A DNA stretch of 64,000 bases, taken from positions 5,146,001 through 5,210,000 of the forward strand of contig CAJSYZ010000005.1 of NCBI GenBank assembly GCA_910574455.1, given 5' to 3'. Positions 1 through 12,772 of this stretch are shown here, in pieces; position 1 is the stretch's first letter, and the number at the start of each line of letters is the position of its first letter. Position numbers and translations under genes: made by a program. Under the pieces are notes generated by a model. It searched no databases and was not told the DNA's origin. It was given only the letters and a program-made list of their open reading frames with translations. This stretch comes from Trichaptum fuscoviolaceum (taxonomy: Eukaryota; Basidiomycota; Agaricomycetes; Hymenochaetales; Trichaptaceae).

Positions 1-3000
1 AAGAGTGTGCTCTCGCAGCACACTTTTCACTGTTTACTCGCCAAGCAGACTTCTTGCGACGGACGCCAAGTCATACTCGAAAACCTTGCTTCTCCCTCGG
101 ACATCGTTCACACTGTGGTCAAATCCAAAGGACACTGAGCTTCCGTATAGCAAGAAGACCTCAGAAGACCTATATGCTTGGCAGGTTGGTGGACTTCCTT
201 TGGAAAGAGGAGAGGATGGGAAATGACGCAGAAGATTATAGGCCAAGAATCGAGCAGGCCCTCTCTTTGTCCTTCACGATGGTCCACCTTACGCAAACGG
301 GAGTTTACATATGGGTGTGTGTTAAGTCATAACTGCATCAAGTAGACGCTGGTGTTGACTATTTCCTGAAGGACATGCGCTGAACAAGATTGTGAAGGAC
401 ATCATAAACAGATTTCAAGTCTTACGCGGTCGGAGAGTAAAGTCCGCCCATTCGCTAACATCGTCTAGCGTCATCGACAATTGACCATAGACCATGATAG
501 CTATATCCCTGGATGGGATTGCCATGGACTCCCTATAGAAATGAAAACTCTGAAGGAGATGAAGGTAAGTGTTGCACTAATGAATAGAACCTTAAGCTCA
601 TATTTCGGTACTTGTACCAGAAGGATCCTCGGATGCTACCTGCCCATGCTATTCGAAACGCTGCGAAAGCCGTCGCCAATCGAGAGATCCGGACTCAGCG
701 TGAAGAATTTCAGGAGCTCGGAATAATGGCTGATTGGAGTGAAGAGGGAACATATCGAACCCTTGGTGCGATTCTACCTGAGTAACGTACTGAATACATG
801 GTAACACCAATTCACTGTCTAGACATGAGCTATGAGATGCAGCAGCTTCGTGTATTCCAGAAAATGGTCGATAAAGGTGCGATAATGTCTTCCGATGGCT
901 AACGCATTTCTCGTACTGATGCTCTTATAGGGCTCATATACCGTTCTCATCGACCGGTTCACTACTCGCCTTCTTCCCGCTCAGCTCTAGCCGAAGCAGA
1001 GTTGCAGTACCGGGATGACCATGTTTCCCGATCGGTTTACGTTTACTTTCGTCTTGCCACCCTCCCAAAGATTGCGGGTTTGGAGTGTAAAGGGTGGAAA
1101 GATGGAAATGTTGATGTAATGGTGTGGACAACGACGCCATGGACATTGACGGCGAATATGGTTGAGTGAACACCGATTTCATCTACTTTTGTATCTGACA
1201 TAAGTATAGGCTATCGCAGTAAACCCTGAGCTGCAGTACACTGGCTTGCTGATGCCAAACCACCGAATTGTCCTAGTCGCGAGCGAACGGATTGCGGATC
1301 TTCGATTGATTCTTGGCGCTGCATTCTTTTCCGATGTCAAGTCGATCTTGACTCTGAAGGGTAAGCAAGTTCTAGATTCATTTGTCTAAATTCAAACTCT
1401 ATTGCATCCAGGTGCCGAACTCGTTGGTTTAGAGTACCACACACTCTTTTCTTCGGCCGCTCCTTACACAATCATTCCCGCTTCCTTCGTCAGCGCCGAC
1501 TCCGGAACAGGACTCGTGCACTGCGCACCCGCACACGGTGTTGAGGACTATGTCACTCTGCAAGGTCTACGTTTAATCTCCAACGACAAGACTCGTCCGA
1601 ATCTACTCTGTCACGTCGATGGTGAGGGTAGGTTCAGCTCGGACGTCTCCGAAGTTGTTGGTGACGAGCTTGGCAAGAAGCTAGTTGGTCTTGCTGTGCT
1701 TGATAAGGGAACAGACTCGATCATCGAGATCTTACAGAATATGAACGGAGTTCTTGTGAAGGAGCAGAAGGTTACTCATAGGTACCCATATGACTGGAAG
1801 ACGGACAAACCAATCATTGTGACGTACGTTAAGATGTGTTTCTACCTTTTATCGACACTTAGTTAGACGTTCGTAGTGCTACATCGCAGTGGTTCGCGAA
1901 TCTTGGTGCGATAAAAGAAGATGCGTTGAATTCACTCAAGCATGTCAGCTTCTATCCCCCGGAATGTAAGCCCTCTATGTGATATCAATGCATCGTTTTT
2001 TCATTGACCCTCAATTAGCACGAAACCGCCTTGAGTCCTTCATCCGCTCTCGTTCTGAATGGTGTATCTCTCGCCAACGCGTTTGGGGTGTACCAATACC
2101 TTCTTTACACCACATTCCGAGCGGCACCAACATCTTGACTTCCAGTTCACTCACGCATATCCTGCGCGTCTTTGAGCAAAAGGGTACAGAACATTGGTGG
2201 AACGGGTCCGTATCTGACTTTGTTTCGCCGGAGCTAGCTGCAGAGTTCGGGACTGCCAAGGAACAAGTGGAGATTGAATGGCGGAAAGGGACGGATACGA
2301 TGGACGTGTGGTTTGATAGTGGATCGTCGTGGGCGATGCTGCGTGAACGAGGAGTTGAGTCGGAAACAAACGTGGGATCAGAATCACCGAAAGCGTATGC
2401 GGACATTTGTGTTGAGGGGAGTGACCAGCATCGTGGATGGTTCCAAAGCATGCTCTTGACTGCGATTGCGACTTCGGGCAACCCTAGGGGTAGTGAAAGC
2501 AACGTTTCTACGTCACCAGTTCTCCCTTACAGAAGCCTTATCACACATGGAATGGTACTCGACCAGTCAGGCCGGAAGATGAGCAAGAGTGTCGGGAATG
2601 TGATGAGCCCTATGACGATCGTCAAAGGTGGAAAGGTATGCTTCCTTCTATTGCCATATTATCGAATTTTAAACGGGTGTTCGGGAACAGGACAAGAAGA
2701 AAGATCCTGCCTATGGTGCTGACGTATTGCGGTTCTGGGCCGCCTCGATAGACTTCTGGCGTGATGCACCTATCGGTCCAGCCGTCCTGGCCCAGACGTC
2801 TGATGCACTCAGAAAGATTCGGAACACGGCAAGATTCATCCTCGGAAATGTTGACTTCAGAGACTTGTCAAGGCCGAAGCTTGAGTCATTGAAGGTGGAA
2901 GACATGAGTATCGTTCGTCTAAAATGAAGCATTGTTTTTTTAGAAGACTTCTGATATTAAATATCCAGGCTGACAGATATATCATGGGCGAACTTGTACG

Positions 3001-4133
3001 CCTTGAAGATTCTGTGGCCTCTTATTATGAGCAGTTTAATTTTCCTCGAGGTAAGTGTATCCACTCCATGTCATGGTATCGTTCACCAAGCATATCTCCC
3101 TGCAGTTGTCCAGTCAATCTCACGCTTTGCTAACAATACTTTGTCTGCACTTTATTACGACATCACGAAAGATGTGCTGTATGCCAACAAAATTGACAGT
3201 GTCGAGCGTCGAGCGGTTGCATTGGTCCTTGAGGAGGTCAGCTTCCACTTTACGCACGTCATCTATATGAAGCGGAACGCCCTTCTTACTTTTGTGAACA
3301 TCAGGTACTACATCGGCTAACTCTGATGATCGCCCCCATTACACCGCACATGGCTGAGGAGGTTTACTTCCACATGCAAGGTGCAGCAGGTGAAAGGTCA
3401 GAAGGGACATCTGTATTCTCAGAGGTGTGGGTGCCTTTGGTGAGTCAAATCGCTGTTGCTCATTCTCTAATTGACAGTTGATGACTTCGCTTTAACCAGT
3501 CAAATGACGAAGGAGGCTGCCGCTGGGTCGATAAGACCGTTGAGACTGATATGGTTTGCCTTCTCAAGACACGGGATGGGTTAAATGGTTTGCTGGAGCA
3601 AGCTAGAGGGGACAAGTGAATACATATACTTTATTCATCGCTCGAGGAAGGGTTCTTATCTGATTTCTTCACAAACAAGGAAACTACGAAGCTCACTGGA
3701 AGCTGAGGTTGATATAATCATACCCACCTCAGATTCTCCCAAAGGCGACAGTCAAGATGATGTTCTTGGTGTCCTACGCAAACACGGTAAGCATGCCTCC
3801 AACTATATTTCACTCTACACATCACTTAATTGGAATTCGATAATCTAGACGAATTCCTCAAGACATTGTTTATTGTGTCTGACGTCACCATAATAGACGA
3901 GGGCTCTCTGGGTACGGATAGCGACACCTGGGTATACACATCGTCTATTGAATTATCTGGTAAGGTCCTCCCAGATCGGGTATAGATTAGCCACTTATTG
4001 AATGCCTGCGATAGATGAAACAACCATCGGAATCCGCATCCGGCCGTCGAGCAGATCGAAGTGTCCCCGCTGCTGGACGTACACTCGCGAACTCAACGCA
4101 GATCTCTGTGATAGATGCTCTGACGCTCTCTGA
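1..4133 (+). CDS. ISM1: Mitochondrial-type isoleucyl-tRNA synthetase (5' end outside window)
   Basis: Charges tRNA-Ile with isoleucine, very probably in mitochondria. Reading across introns I see the N-terminal block [12 protein letters not shown], the class I HIGH-type motif GSLHMGHALNK (split by an intron near 316), PGWDCHGLP, the editing-domain region at 1402-1830, CISRQRVWG (about 2070), the KMSKS motif [10 protein letters not shown] (about 2575), the anticodon-binding part [12 protein letters not shown] (about 3340) and a C-terminal zinc module [13 protein letters not shown] followed by LCDRC. That zinc end is typical of the bacterial/mitochondrial branch and absent from the cytosolic enzyme. 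The reading frame is already open at base 2 with no ATG, so the start and most of the transit peptide lie upstream. The first intron is 185-241 (57 bp); about a dozen more follow. Stop TGA 4131-4133. I see no disabling change. Confidence 0.93.
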
Positions 4134-6403
4134 CCGTACTGAATTACGACTCTTCATAGAAGTTTGAAGCTTTTCTCCTCTCGTCATTATACTTATACCA
4201 CACCATCCCACCTCATTTCGCTGACTGCCTAATTAACAGATCAATACCATGTTAGAGTACTTAAAGCCAAACTTCTAATGTTAAAATCGCCGGCCATCAT
4301 AAACTTTATCAACGAACTAGTGCGAACATGTTACCAAGATCTCGCTCGCTATCACCGCCGATGGAAAGGGATCCGAAATTTGCAATGCGCACTACCTAGA
4401 ACATATGGCGCCGATTAATATTGGAAGTTAAATTTAGGGGACAAAAGTCCAGGAGAGTCTTTAGCATCCCTGCTTCGTTTGAATCCTTCCGTGCGTAATA
4501 TTACTCTGCGGAAATAAGGCTGTGAACCGCCCCACTGCTTACACCCAATTGCATAAAGGATGACAGTCCGTAAAAAAAGAGAAGTTTCGCGAGTAAAGGA
4601 AAGCCGGAGCTCGGAACGTATCGGCGAGAAGTTCCGAGCCTGTCGTCATTGGCTTGAAAAGAAATCAGCCAATGACTCTGCAGCGATCTTCGGCCGGATG
4701 ACGACGTTCGGGGACCGATCGTGCCGCTTTACTTTATTCGGACAACATTTGCAGACCGACTGGGCTGCCTTACTTTATTTGGCTTCCCGGCACTTCGGCA
4801 TTGCTCTTCACGTAACAGCCTCTTCTTTCTCTTTTTTTGCCCGACTGTCATCCTTTATGAAAATGGGTGTAAGTTCCTCTAGGGCTTCGAATTCGAATCT
4901 CATTGCTTTCGTTATAAATACAAACTAAAGAAAGCCTGAATACCTTACTTTATGTTTCTGTCATGCTCTTAGTTTCCCTACACTCGTTTTCCGTTGCAGT
5001 TTCGATTACTATTGTACCCTAAGACGGTGTCAATAGGAAACAGTCGAAAGCTTCTGAGAAGAACTTTGGTCCTTGTGGCTGTTGTGGCTTCGATATGGTG
5101 GATCGACATCATGATCGACGTCCTCCGTACGTCAAGCTAAATACACATATTAATAGTACATTGTGCATTTTGATGTAGGCTCGCAAGCCAGCCGTTAGTG
5201 TAGTGTTGTAGTAACGGCTGGTACGACTCAATCAGAAGTGGCCGAGTAACGTCAGAGCTCCTCCATATTTCCTAAAAAGTATTCTCCCTTTGAGGAAGGA
5301 CCCTAAGCTGTGAGAAAGTAAGACAAAACGAGTGCTAAAGTCACACGCGATTTGCGCCGGTCATAGTCGCGTCGCGCGCCTATACGCGCCTCTTTTCCTA
5401 CTACAACATACCACGACGTCGTATTTATGTCGTAGCTAATTTATGCAATATTCTACACCGCTGAAGCGCCCATTAGGGGAGCGTAATCAAAATACAACAT
5501 TAATTGATGCTACTCCAGGTGAAAAAAGAGCATATAGAAAAAAACCTAAGCTCGCGAGTACAGTCGATTATACTGCAGCTGTGTCTATTTGCCACCCGAA
5601 AGGGATGAATCCATGAGCCAGTTGACCAAGCGACCTCAATGCGTCTCTATTGACTCTTATGTTCTTGTAGGGCCTCATAGTTTTAGGTAGTTAACAAGTA
5701 GCACAAAAAATCTGTATGTATTTGCTATCTGATTCCAATACAAGTCGAATTTCAAAAAAAAAGGAGTGACCGGGACTCGGGAAGCCACCGGCAACCTAAG
5801 GACCCTGTGAAAATTTGCCACCATTAAGCTGAATAATCAGGCACATTGTGACCGATGGGTCACAATGGCGTTACAGGCCTCCTTCTGATTGAGTCATACC
5901 AGTCGTTTCTATTTGACACAAACGACTGGTTTACGAGTCTAATTTTGATGCATGCATTCCAGTATATCATTTTAGTGGTAAGTCAGACATGATGTTTCAG
6001 ATGAAGTCAGAAGACCGACTGCAAGAGGGGAATACCATGCGAGTCCCACGAGCAGTCGGAGTCAGGCTATGAAGAGAATAAAAATGCGATTAATCTATTA
6101 CTACTACTAGTACTAGTATCCGTGTATTAGCCACGTGTTATAAGAAGCGTAAGCTACGATCTACTAATAGTGCGTAGCCATAGGGCACAAACACTGAACA
6201 GTGCATTACAATAGTCAAGAGTCAGGCTTTTCCTTAGTTAGAGCAGTTAGTTCGAAAGTTCATAACGAAGGCTATAAAATAAGTAAAAATAAATGCGAAA
6301 GTAGAAAGGGCTTTCTTAAGATGACGAAAACGTGTTGTTTGAGCCCGATTTTAGATGAACAATGATCCGGATAATACAGATTGAGATGGAGGATGGGTAG
6401 TGC
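4134..6403. other. Gene-free interval between IleRS and UbiA-1
   Basis: No open frame here resembles a protein. A 122-codon frame at 4560-4928 has no recognisable motif. The only clear structure is the 762-bp inverted-repeat element at 5178-5939, listed separately. A short imperfect inverted repeat (GACCGACTGC near 6013 against GCAGTCGGAGTC near 6052) lies just beyond it. Confidence 0.6.
5178..5939. mobile_element. Non-autonomous TIR element (MITE-like) with foldback ends and TA flanks
   Basis: The two ends are inverted copies of about 60 bp. The left end starts GGCTCGCAAGCCAGCCGTTA; the right end, read on the minus strand, starts GACTCGTAAACCAGTCGTTT, and both reach the shared block GACTCAATCAGAAG. 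Each end is itself a hairpin: CCAGCCGTTA with TAACGGCTGG on the left, CCAGTCGTTT with AAACGACTGG on the right. The element is flanked by TA on both sides (5176-5177 and 5940-5941), the target duplication expected of the Tc1/mariner superfamily. The interior carries no transposase frame, so it would need a transposase in trans. The superfamily is inferred from the flanks only. Confidence 0.75.
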
Positions 6404-7787
6404 TTACGCAGCTGCGGCTTGCAGCCTCCAAAAGACGGGTAGAATATGTGCGAATGAAAGCCATGCCTGCACATAAGTCAGCCTATAATCAGATTATCGA
6501 TGGAAGAAAGCACCTACGTTATACAAATAAAATGCCCTTTGATCTGCTTTCACACTTTGTGCACGCATAAAGCAATATGCGACAGTAGCGCCCAACAGTC
6601 CGAGTACCAAGGCTATGCACAAGTCCAGACGCCAGAGCACAGCAAGCCCGGTACTCCATAAAAGGAGGAGTAAGGCGAGTGTTGGGCGCGCGAGCGTCGG
6701 ATGGACGATGGGAAGTGTGCGCCGGCCCACGAGGCTGTCGCCTTCAATATCTTTGAAGTCCTGGGCCTGAATTGTGCTCAGGAAGACACACGCGCTGAGG
6801 AAGATTCCGAGCTGGGCGGCGGAGTCAAGACGATGCCGGTTTGCGCCTGCAAGAAGGAGTTAGTCATCGGAAGGGATTTTTTTAACAAATTTCTTAAATG
6901 AAAATCGACATAGAGTACCACGTACCAGCAATCAGGGACGCACCAACCTCGAAAGACGCGAAACCCATGGCGTTCACTGTATTCCGGGTGAGCCAGTGGC
7001 CCGCATGAGCACCAAGCTCGTCGTACAGAACAGTGAGCGCGACAAGCGCAACGCTGGCACACAGCGTCTCTCGACTATAGCACGCCGACAGCATCCAGCA
7101 CAAAGGCACGAGAGCCCACCGGAGGCAAATAGCTGTCGGGAGAGAGATGCGTCCGGAGGGTAGAGGTCGGTCGCGTTTGTTAAGTGCATCCTCGGCGGGA
7201 TCTTGTGTCTGATTCGAAACGTCAAACTGGAGGACGTGCAACCAGACCCAGAAGAGGACGTGGAGAAGCCGAAGGAGTGAATGCTCGCCGAGTGGTGTCG
7301 ATGCCGCTGCGAGGATGGTCTGAGATTAGATCCGGAGATATTAGACAAATGCGGACAGGGTCATTGAATGGATAGGGTGAAAGAGTGCAAATTAGCTCGC
7401 ATTGTAATAGTTATGATCGAATGGAAGAGATCATGCCGCAGCAGCATTTAAATACTACTGCCGAAGGCACCGAGGAAAGATACTCACAATGGGGAATACA
7501 GTAGTCTTGAAGTCCGACTTGGTAAAGAGGAATAGCGTGTATAGATGGTACGCAAGGACTGCCGGCAATCGGGTGATAATACCGAGCTCGACAAGGTCGA
7601 AACAAGTTGCGGAAGTGGAACGTAATCCATCGAGCGGCTTGGAGCTGGATGAATGTGTGGAATTGGTGATGCTTAAAAGTGATAGACGCTTGCTGAACCA
7701 ACTACCAGCCGAGGCAAAACGAAGCGCAAAGGCATCGACGGGGAAGCTCGGGGCTGTGGCAAATGTCGAAGCTGATTTGCACGACAT
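6404..7787 (-). CDS. UbiA-family membrane prenyltransferase (UbiA-1)
   Basis: Intramembrane enzyme that would transfer an isoprenoid chain to an aromatic or similar acceptor, or cyclise it as some fungal UbiA relatives do. Four exons on the minus strand: 7787-7488, 7319-6926, 6846-6518 and 6466-6404, giving 361 residues. The first Asp-rich loop is NQTQDPAED followed by NKRDRPLPSG; the second is QDFKDIEGD followed by RRTLPIV. Several hydrophobic helices lie between and after them. Exon 3 has exactly the same length (329 nt) and phase as in UbiA-2 at 25818. The only in-frame ATG gives about 65 residues more than UbiA-2 has before the shared TLFLFTKSD block, so the start is uncertain: an extra 5' intron or a real Ser-rich extension are both possible. 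The first intron (168 bp) is long for this locus. Confidence 0.82.
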
Positions 7788-10700
7788 ATCAACGAAGATA
7801 GGGCTTTGGTTACTCTTCGGGCTGGAGGATCGTTGTCGGAACAGAAGTCTGAATGGGCCGGTGTGCCTCTTCCTGTCGAACTTTGCGCAACAAAGGAAGA
7901 TAGTCAGCGGAGAAGCTTGCCAGTGAAAGGATACAGAGTGAGCGCACTGTCAGTAACGGCGGCCGCGTTTAGAGCTTGTTTGCCGTGCGGTCAATTCTGC
8001 TGGCTGGACTGCGTCTCGAAGGATAACGCACGGCGTCGATGAAGCACGAAGATAGACACAGAGTGATCGAAAGTCTGCGTCGAAGCAACAAGTACTGGGG
8101 GACTTTGATGATCTCGAAGAAAGAAGCTTGATGAACAATAAATCACTACCGATGGCAGGAAAGAAGTTATGAGCAAGCAACGACTGAGTCAAGTCAAGTT
8201 ATGTAGGAGTCCTGTACTTGGTAGCTCGCGTGCAACATGTGCTTGTTGCGATAGTATCAATGGTCCGCGCGGCTGCGCTCGCCGCCCTTCGCTAACGCGA
8301 TCAGTCTAGATGTTTCATATTTACCGTTTAAAACCATTCCGCTGTAAACGAAAGCACATGACGGAGGTATTGATTATCCCAAACAAACACAGCGACAGGA
8401 TTCCGAGGCGAGGCCAGTGAGACTGGTAAGCATCCGTCCGACGGTCTATCTGAACCTTCAGGTTGTGTGTATAGAGATCGACTTAGCCGGAAGTTTTACG
8501 CGAGATCGACGCCAAAATCTGCAAATATGACAGGGCCAAGTCCACGCAAAAGTCCGAGCAAATGCCAGTGAAAGTTTGTACGATCGAGGATCGACTTCTG
8601 ATGATCGAGTGAACGTCGGAGTGAACGTCTGCAGGTCGGCGTCGACAGTGGCGGCGCCGACACTGTCATTGTCCGAGTCCGCAATCCTGATGTGGACGTG
8701 CTTTGAGATGAACTCGATCTCGAGGTTGTACGCTCGCCACTGAAGCATTTTTAAGTTCTAGGAAAAGATCTGCAGCTTCATTGAATCCGGCAAATCTGTG
8801 GCGATTACTCGCATTCGTACTGTATATGATCAGATACAATTTGCGTTTGACTTTTTCTCTTGCTTCTAGCTCTGCTTCGTGAAATAGTGGAGAATCTCTC
8901 CAGAGTGATGCACTTGAAACCAGCCGACGAATCAGTGCCGTCGAAGCCAAGGACCAGCATACTTGATGACGGCTACGACAATGCCACATTTATGCAATCT
9001 CGCAAGCCACCCGAATGTCACCATCACGACCTCAGGGTATTTGGAAGTCTCCCTGCTGCCAGTGGGAACGAGACCTAGGAAAACTTTCAGGACCTTTCAC
9101 GACCAGGATTCAGCAGATTTCAAATGAAGCATTTGACAAGAAATCCTCACGTTACTCAACTTGCGTGTTCTCCACCAATCATATCTCCGTATGTGTATCC
9201 TAAGCTTCATACGACAGGAACGATTCCGTCGCCAGGTTCGTTTAGCTGAGGAGAGAGGCGTCTTTGTCTTTGTCGCTGTATGTACGCCTGCAGTCCGCCA
9301 CGTACAACTATCCATTAGTGATGGTATGCTTTGATTTTTGCTTTATCAGAATTCATTTGTAGCTAGAAAGCTCCTGCCGCGAGTTCATGATTGTGAGCAC
9401 TCTAATCATCTTGAGCTCAACGTGCTTGCCAGTGGACGACACCTCACTGGCAGAGTCATTCGTGAGAAAAAATGCTCACTGACACTGGCACGGAAGGGCA
9501 ACTTCAAGTTGCCTCAAGTTGACTCCTTTCCTTTCAAGTTACTACTCAGATAGTAGCCGCCGGCGAGTCTCTCCGATTTCTCTTTGCCCCTTCAAAGCCA
9601 GCAAGACTCCGCCACCTTCTGGCATCCAGAAGGAGCGTAGATACGAATGCCACGGGTACTCATCATTCTAGTAGTAATGAAGTATGTAAATTCTCCTACA
9701 ACTTCAAGTTGGTTCTTACTTCAGGTTTACCTGGCTTCACTCACGATATTTGAATCAGAGCAGCGCTCAGACCATTCGGAATATGAAGGAGATAAGTCTG
9801 TTAAGTCTGTCTTTATGTCCGAGGTAGGTTCTAGTGTGCGTCGGAGTTCAACTTGTGAGTACGAGCTCACTTTACCTTCCGCCAGGCGGCCTGACACTGT
9901 AAGCCTGAGAATCCAAAGTTGCTACCGATGGCGCTAATGTACACTGGCATGAAGAACCCCTCAATCATCACTGTCAAGTTTTGTGAGCTTTGATATGTAT
10001 CAGGCCCACGATATCCGCTCGATAATTTTGAATTCAAGGTATAGCTACTATCATAACACCGGACCAATTGTGGACTACTGCCAGTAGCCGGACCCGGTTT
10101 ATCACTTAGCTTTGAAGCTCATGAGCAGAAGATATGAAGATCAGCGTCTGGCGCGCTCACAGAGACATCGGAGATCAGCGGGTTAGTGCTATGATCGTGA
10201 GAGTATATCTGATAAAGTCGAACTTGAACGTTTTTTCGCTACTGACCGGAGTTTCTAATTATAACAGATCACCGACCAATTTCTTTCTTCCTTCAGCATG
10301 TCAGTTCTTGACTCCAAAGGACGAGACTAGTTTCAGTATAATATGAAGCCTTAGTGCACGCGCCCTTCCGTTGACTGAATTCAACACCTCATCTCACAGA
10401 TGTACTGCACAGCAGCGTTATGCATTAAAAAGAGAATTCTGGAGCGGGTATGCTAGGGAAGACGTGGTTCAGGAACGTGCATGAGCCTTCTCCTACTGGA
10501 GACTGCGCTTTCACCATTCATATGGTGAGAGACCATTACCAGCGAACCAACTCGGATGCAAGGCAACTTAGCATAAGCATAGAGGTGATTGGCTTAAATC
10601 ATCGGCAGAAAAGTGACCTTCGATTCTGATCAACCTCATATGTGGTATCGGCTCATCAAGCAAGTTCAGTCCAGTCGGAACATCATTTCCATCCGCTTTC

Positions 10701-10919
10701 ATTATAACATCTTCACCATCTCTTCCAGCGTTATTTTCAGTTGTCACGAGCTTTACGCAGCTTTGTACTTTCAGGTCGTACCTCACTCCTTCCCTCTTAC
10801 AGAAGCCCTAATCCGACAATGGATGCGACCACGGTACCCAGCTTACCACGTACGCTTTCAAGTGACAGTGACTGGTAGATTCCACAGTCGTATAAAACCG
10901 TATCACAGGGATTTCAACC
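7788..10919. other. Gene-free interval upstream of UbiA-1 and the zinc-finger gene
   Basis: No frame here shows a recognisable domain. It holds the presumed promoter of UbiA-1 and several CTTCAAGTT/CAAGTTG motifs (9500-9740). A short palindromic segment near 9428-9455 has CCAGTGGACG and CACTGGCAG arms. The frames at 8458-8989 on the minus strand look like chance. Confidence 0.5.
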
Positions 10920-12772
10920 ATGAGATCCCCTCCATCCTCGACCACAGGTCCACGAACGCCTTTCAGCATAGTAGACGAGCCAAGGATTCCGTGGCTCCCA
11001 CTTGAACCTAAAGCTTCCACCTTTGTAGCTCATATCAGCAATCCACCCAATCTACCTTAAGACTTCACCCGTGTCTTTCCAATGCTATCAATCGCAAACC
11101 AGTACTACCACCGTCTCAACGACTACCCCGCCCACACCGCCCCTGATTCGGGGTGTCGAACGACTGACTCGTCCTCTTATCCTGAAAATGACCCTTCACA
11201 GAAAAATGCCTCTCGATCGCTCCAACTCAACTCGGTATACTCTGCGCCTCGACCTTCATACTCTCTTCACCATATACATAATAGCGACTTGCATCCCGAC
11301 CTCAGCGGACACCTCGCCTTCGGACAACATACGTGGATAAAGCATATGATCGGCAGGACGACGGAAGTGACATGCGCTCCTCTCCAGGTGATTCGAAAAT
11401 CGAATCGCATTTTGCCTCATCGTTCTGATCTTCGAACTCTTGCCCTACGATAGTCAGCTTTTCCTCCTCTCAAAGCGGCTATAGCACGGTTTCGGGGGGA
11501 GGATGCAATCTTTATTCTATAACTGAAGATTTATGTGAGGATGGACGCCGCTACTCAAGCTTGGGACACTCAGGAATATCCAATTCCTCTCATGAATCCA
11601 TACCCTCTTCTTTATCCATTGTTAAAAACCCTGCGTCCGACGATCGGAAATCCAAGGTTTATTCATTTGTTGCTCATCCTGGCTATACTGCGCAAAAGCG
11701 GCCCCGCAGACGCTATGAAGAGATCGAGCGGCTATATGTATGCAACTCTTCAGGTTGCGAAAAGGCCTATGGAACATTGAATCAACTGAACGCGCATGTG
11801 AAAATGCAGAATCATGATGCGAAGAGACATCCCAGAGGTAAGTTGTCCAGAATTATCATCTATTTCTGACATTTATCGCTTTCCCGAGTGGTGTTTCAAC
11901 CTCTTTCCCATTACGTGCAGCCCACCCCTCATCCTGGCTTGTTTGAGGTCGCCAACAACTATAGCACATACTCTACGCTTCTTATCTGGTGCATTGGTAT
12001 CTACCATATCGGGAAACTGCTATTACCAAATTTGTTCTTTCGATCTTGATCGACTCTATAACTTCGGATTCCCATTCCTTTAGAATTCAAGGAGATGCGA
12101 AGAAAGCGGCGCAAGATGAAAAAGGATCAAGTAGAGTCTGAGCGCGAAGCTCTTCGACAAAGTGAAGGGATGGCTAAAGCTCATACTCCACAGTGCTTTT
12201 TAAACAGGCGACGAACGGCCGAGCAAAGTTTATACACTGGCACCCCAGTCAACACTGTGAACCCATGTTACAGCATGACATCTGCGCAAAAAAGGGCGGG
12301 ATCCTCGGAATCAGTGTAGGACCTTTCGGACTTGCAAGGTGTGGACACTTCATCAGATGGGCTCTCTGTAAATTAAAGTCACGGACAATATCCTCTGACT
12401 GCTGCAAGCTCGATAGGCGGTACGAACACCGGAATGGGAGTCAGCGGTGGTTCCGGCGACCACTACTACAAGCAGTCGACACTACACCACAGCAAAGGCC
12501 AGCGGGTGCGTGGGCGCCCCGTGTCTGACATGCCCCCCTCCGGGCCCAATGGGGAAATCGCAACGAGCGAACCTCTCGCTGGTCCGCTCTCGATGGATAT
12601 GATCGACCGAAGCTTTCTTGGTGCTGCGAACGTATCTACCTATCACGACGAAGCCTCACATCCTCAACCAGAAGTCGTAAACGCTCAACTCCCAGACCAC
12701 GCCGGTCGATCCCTCGTCCTCCCTGAGATTGGTTTAGCCACTAGGGACCCTTTTACAGCTACTACTATCTGA
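10920..12772 (+). CDS. C2H2 zinc-finger transcription factor
   Basis: DNA-binding regulator. The diagnostic exon runs to 11837 and encodes KRPRRRYEEIERLYVCN, then a C2H2 finger with C-x4-C spacing, AYGTLNQLNAH and a second His in KMQNH. After a 246-bp intron (11838-12083) it continues EFKEMRRKRRKMKKD, a basic helix that follows the finger in many fungal members. Low-complexity Ser/Pro-rich stretches flank the finger, and a last exon ends at TGA 12770-12772. I place the start at ATG 10920 because its frame joins the exon at 11104 if the segment from 11025 is an intron; the exon joins near 11340-11480 and 12316-12380 are not settled. It sits inside the UbiA/FMO/P450 region, so a pathway role is possible, but this finger type is widespread in basidiomycetes and may be unrelated. 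Confidence 0.72.

Noticed and set aside
4560..4928. 122-codon frame downstream of IleRS
   Set aside because: No motif and no splice context; looks like chance.
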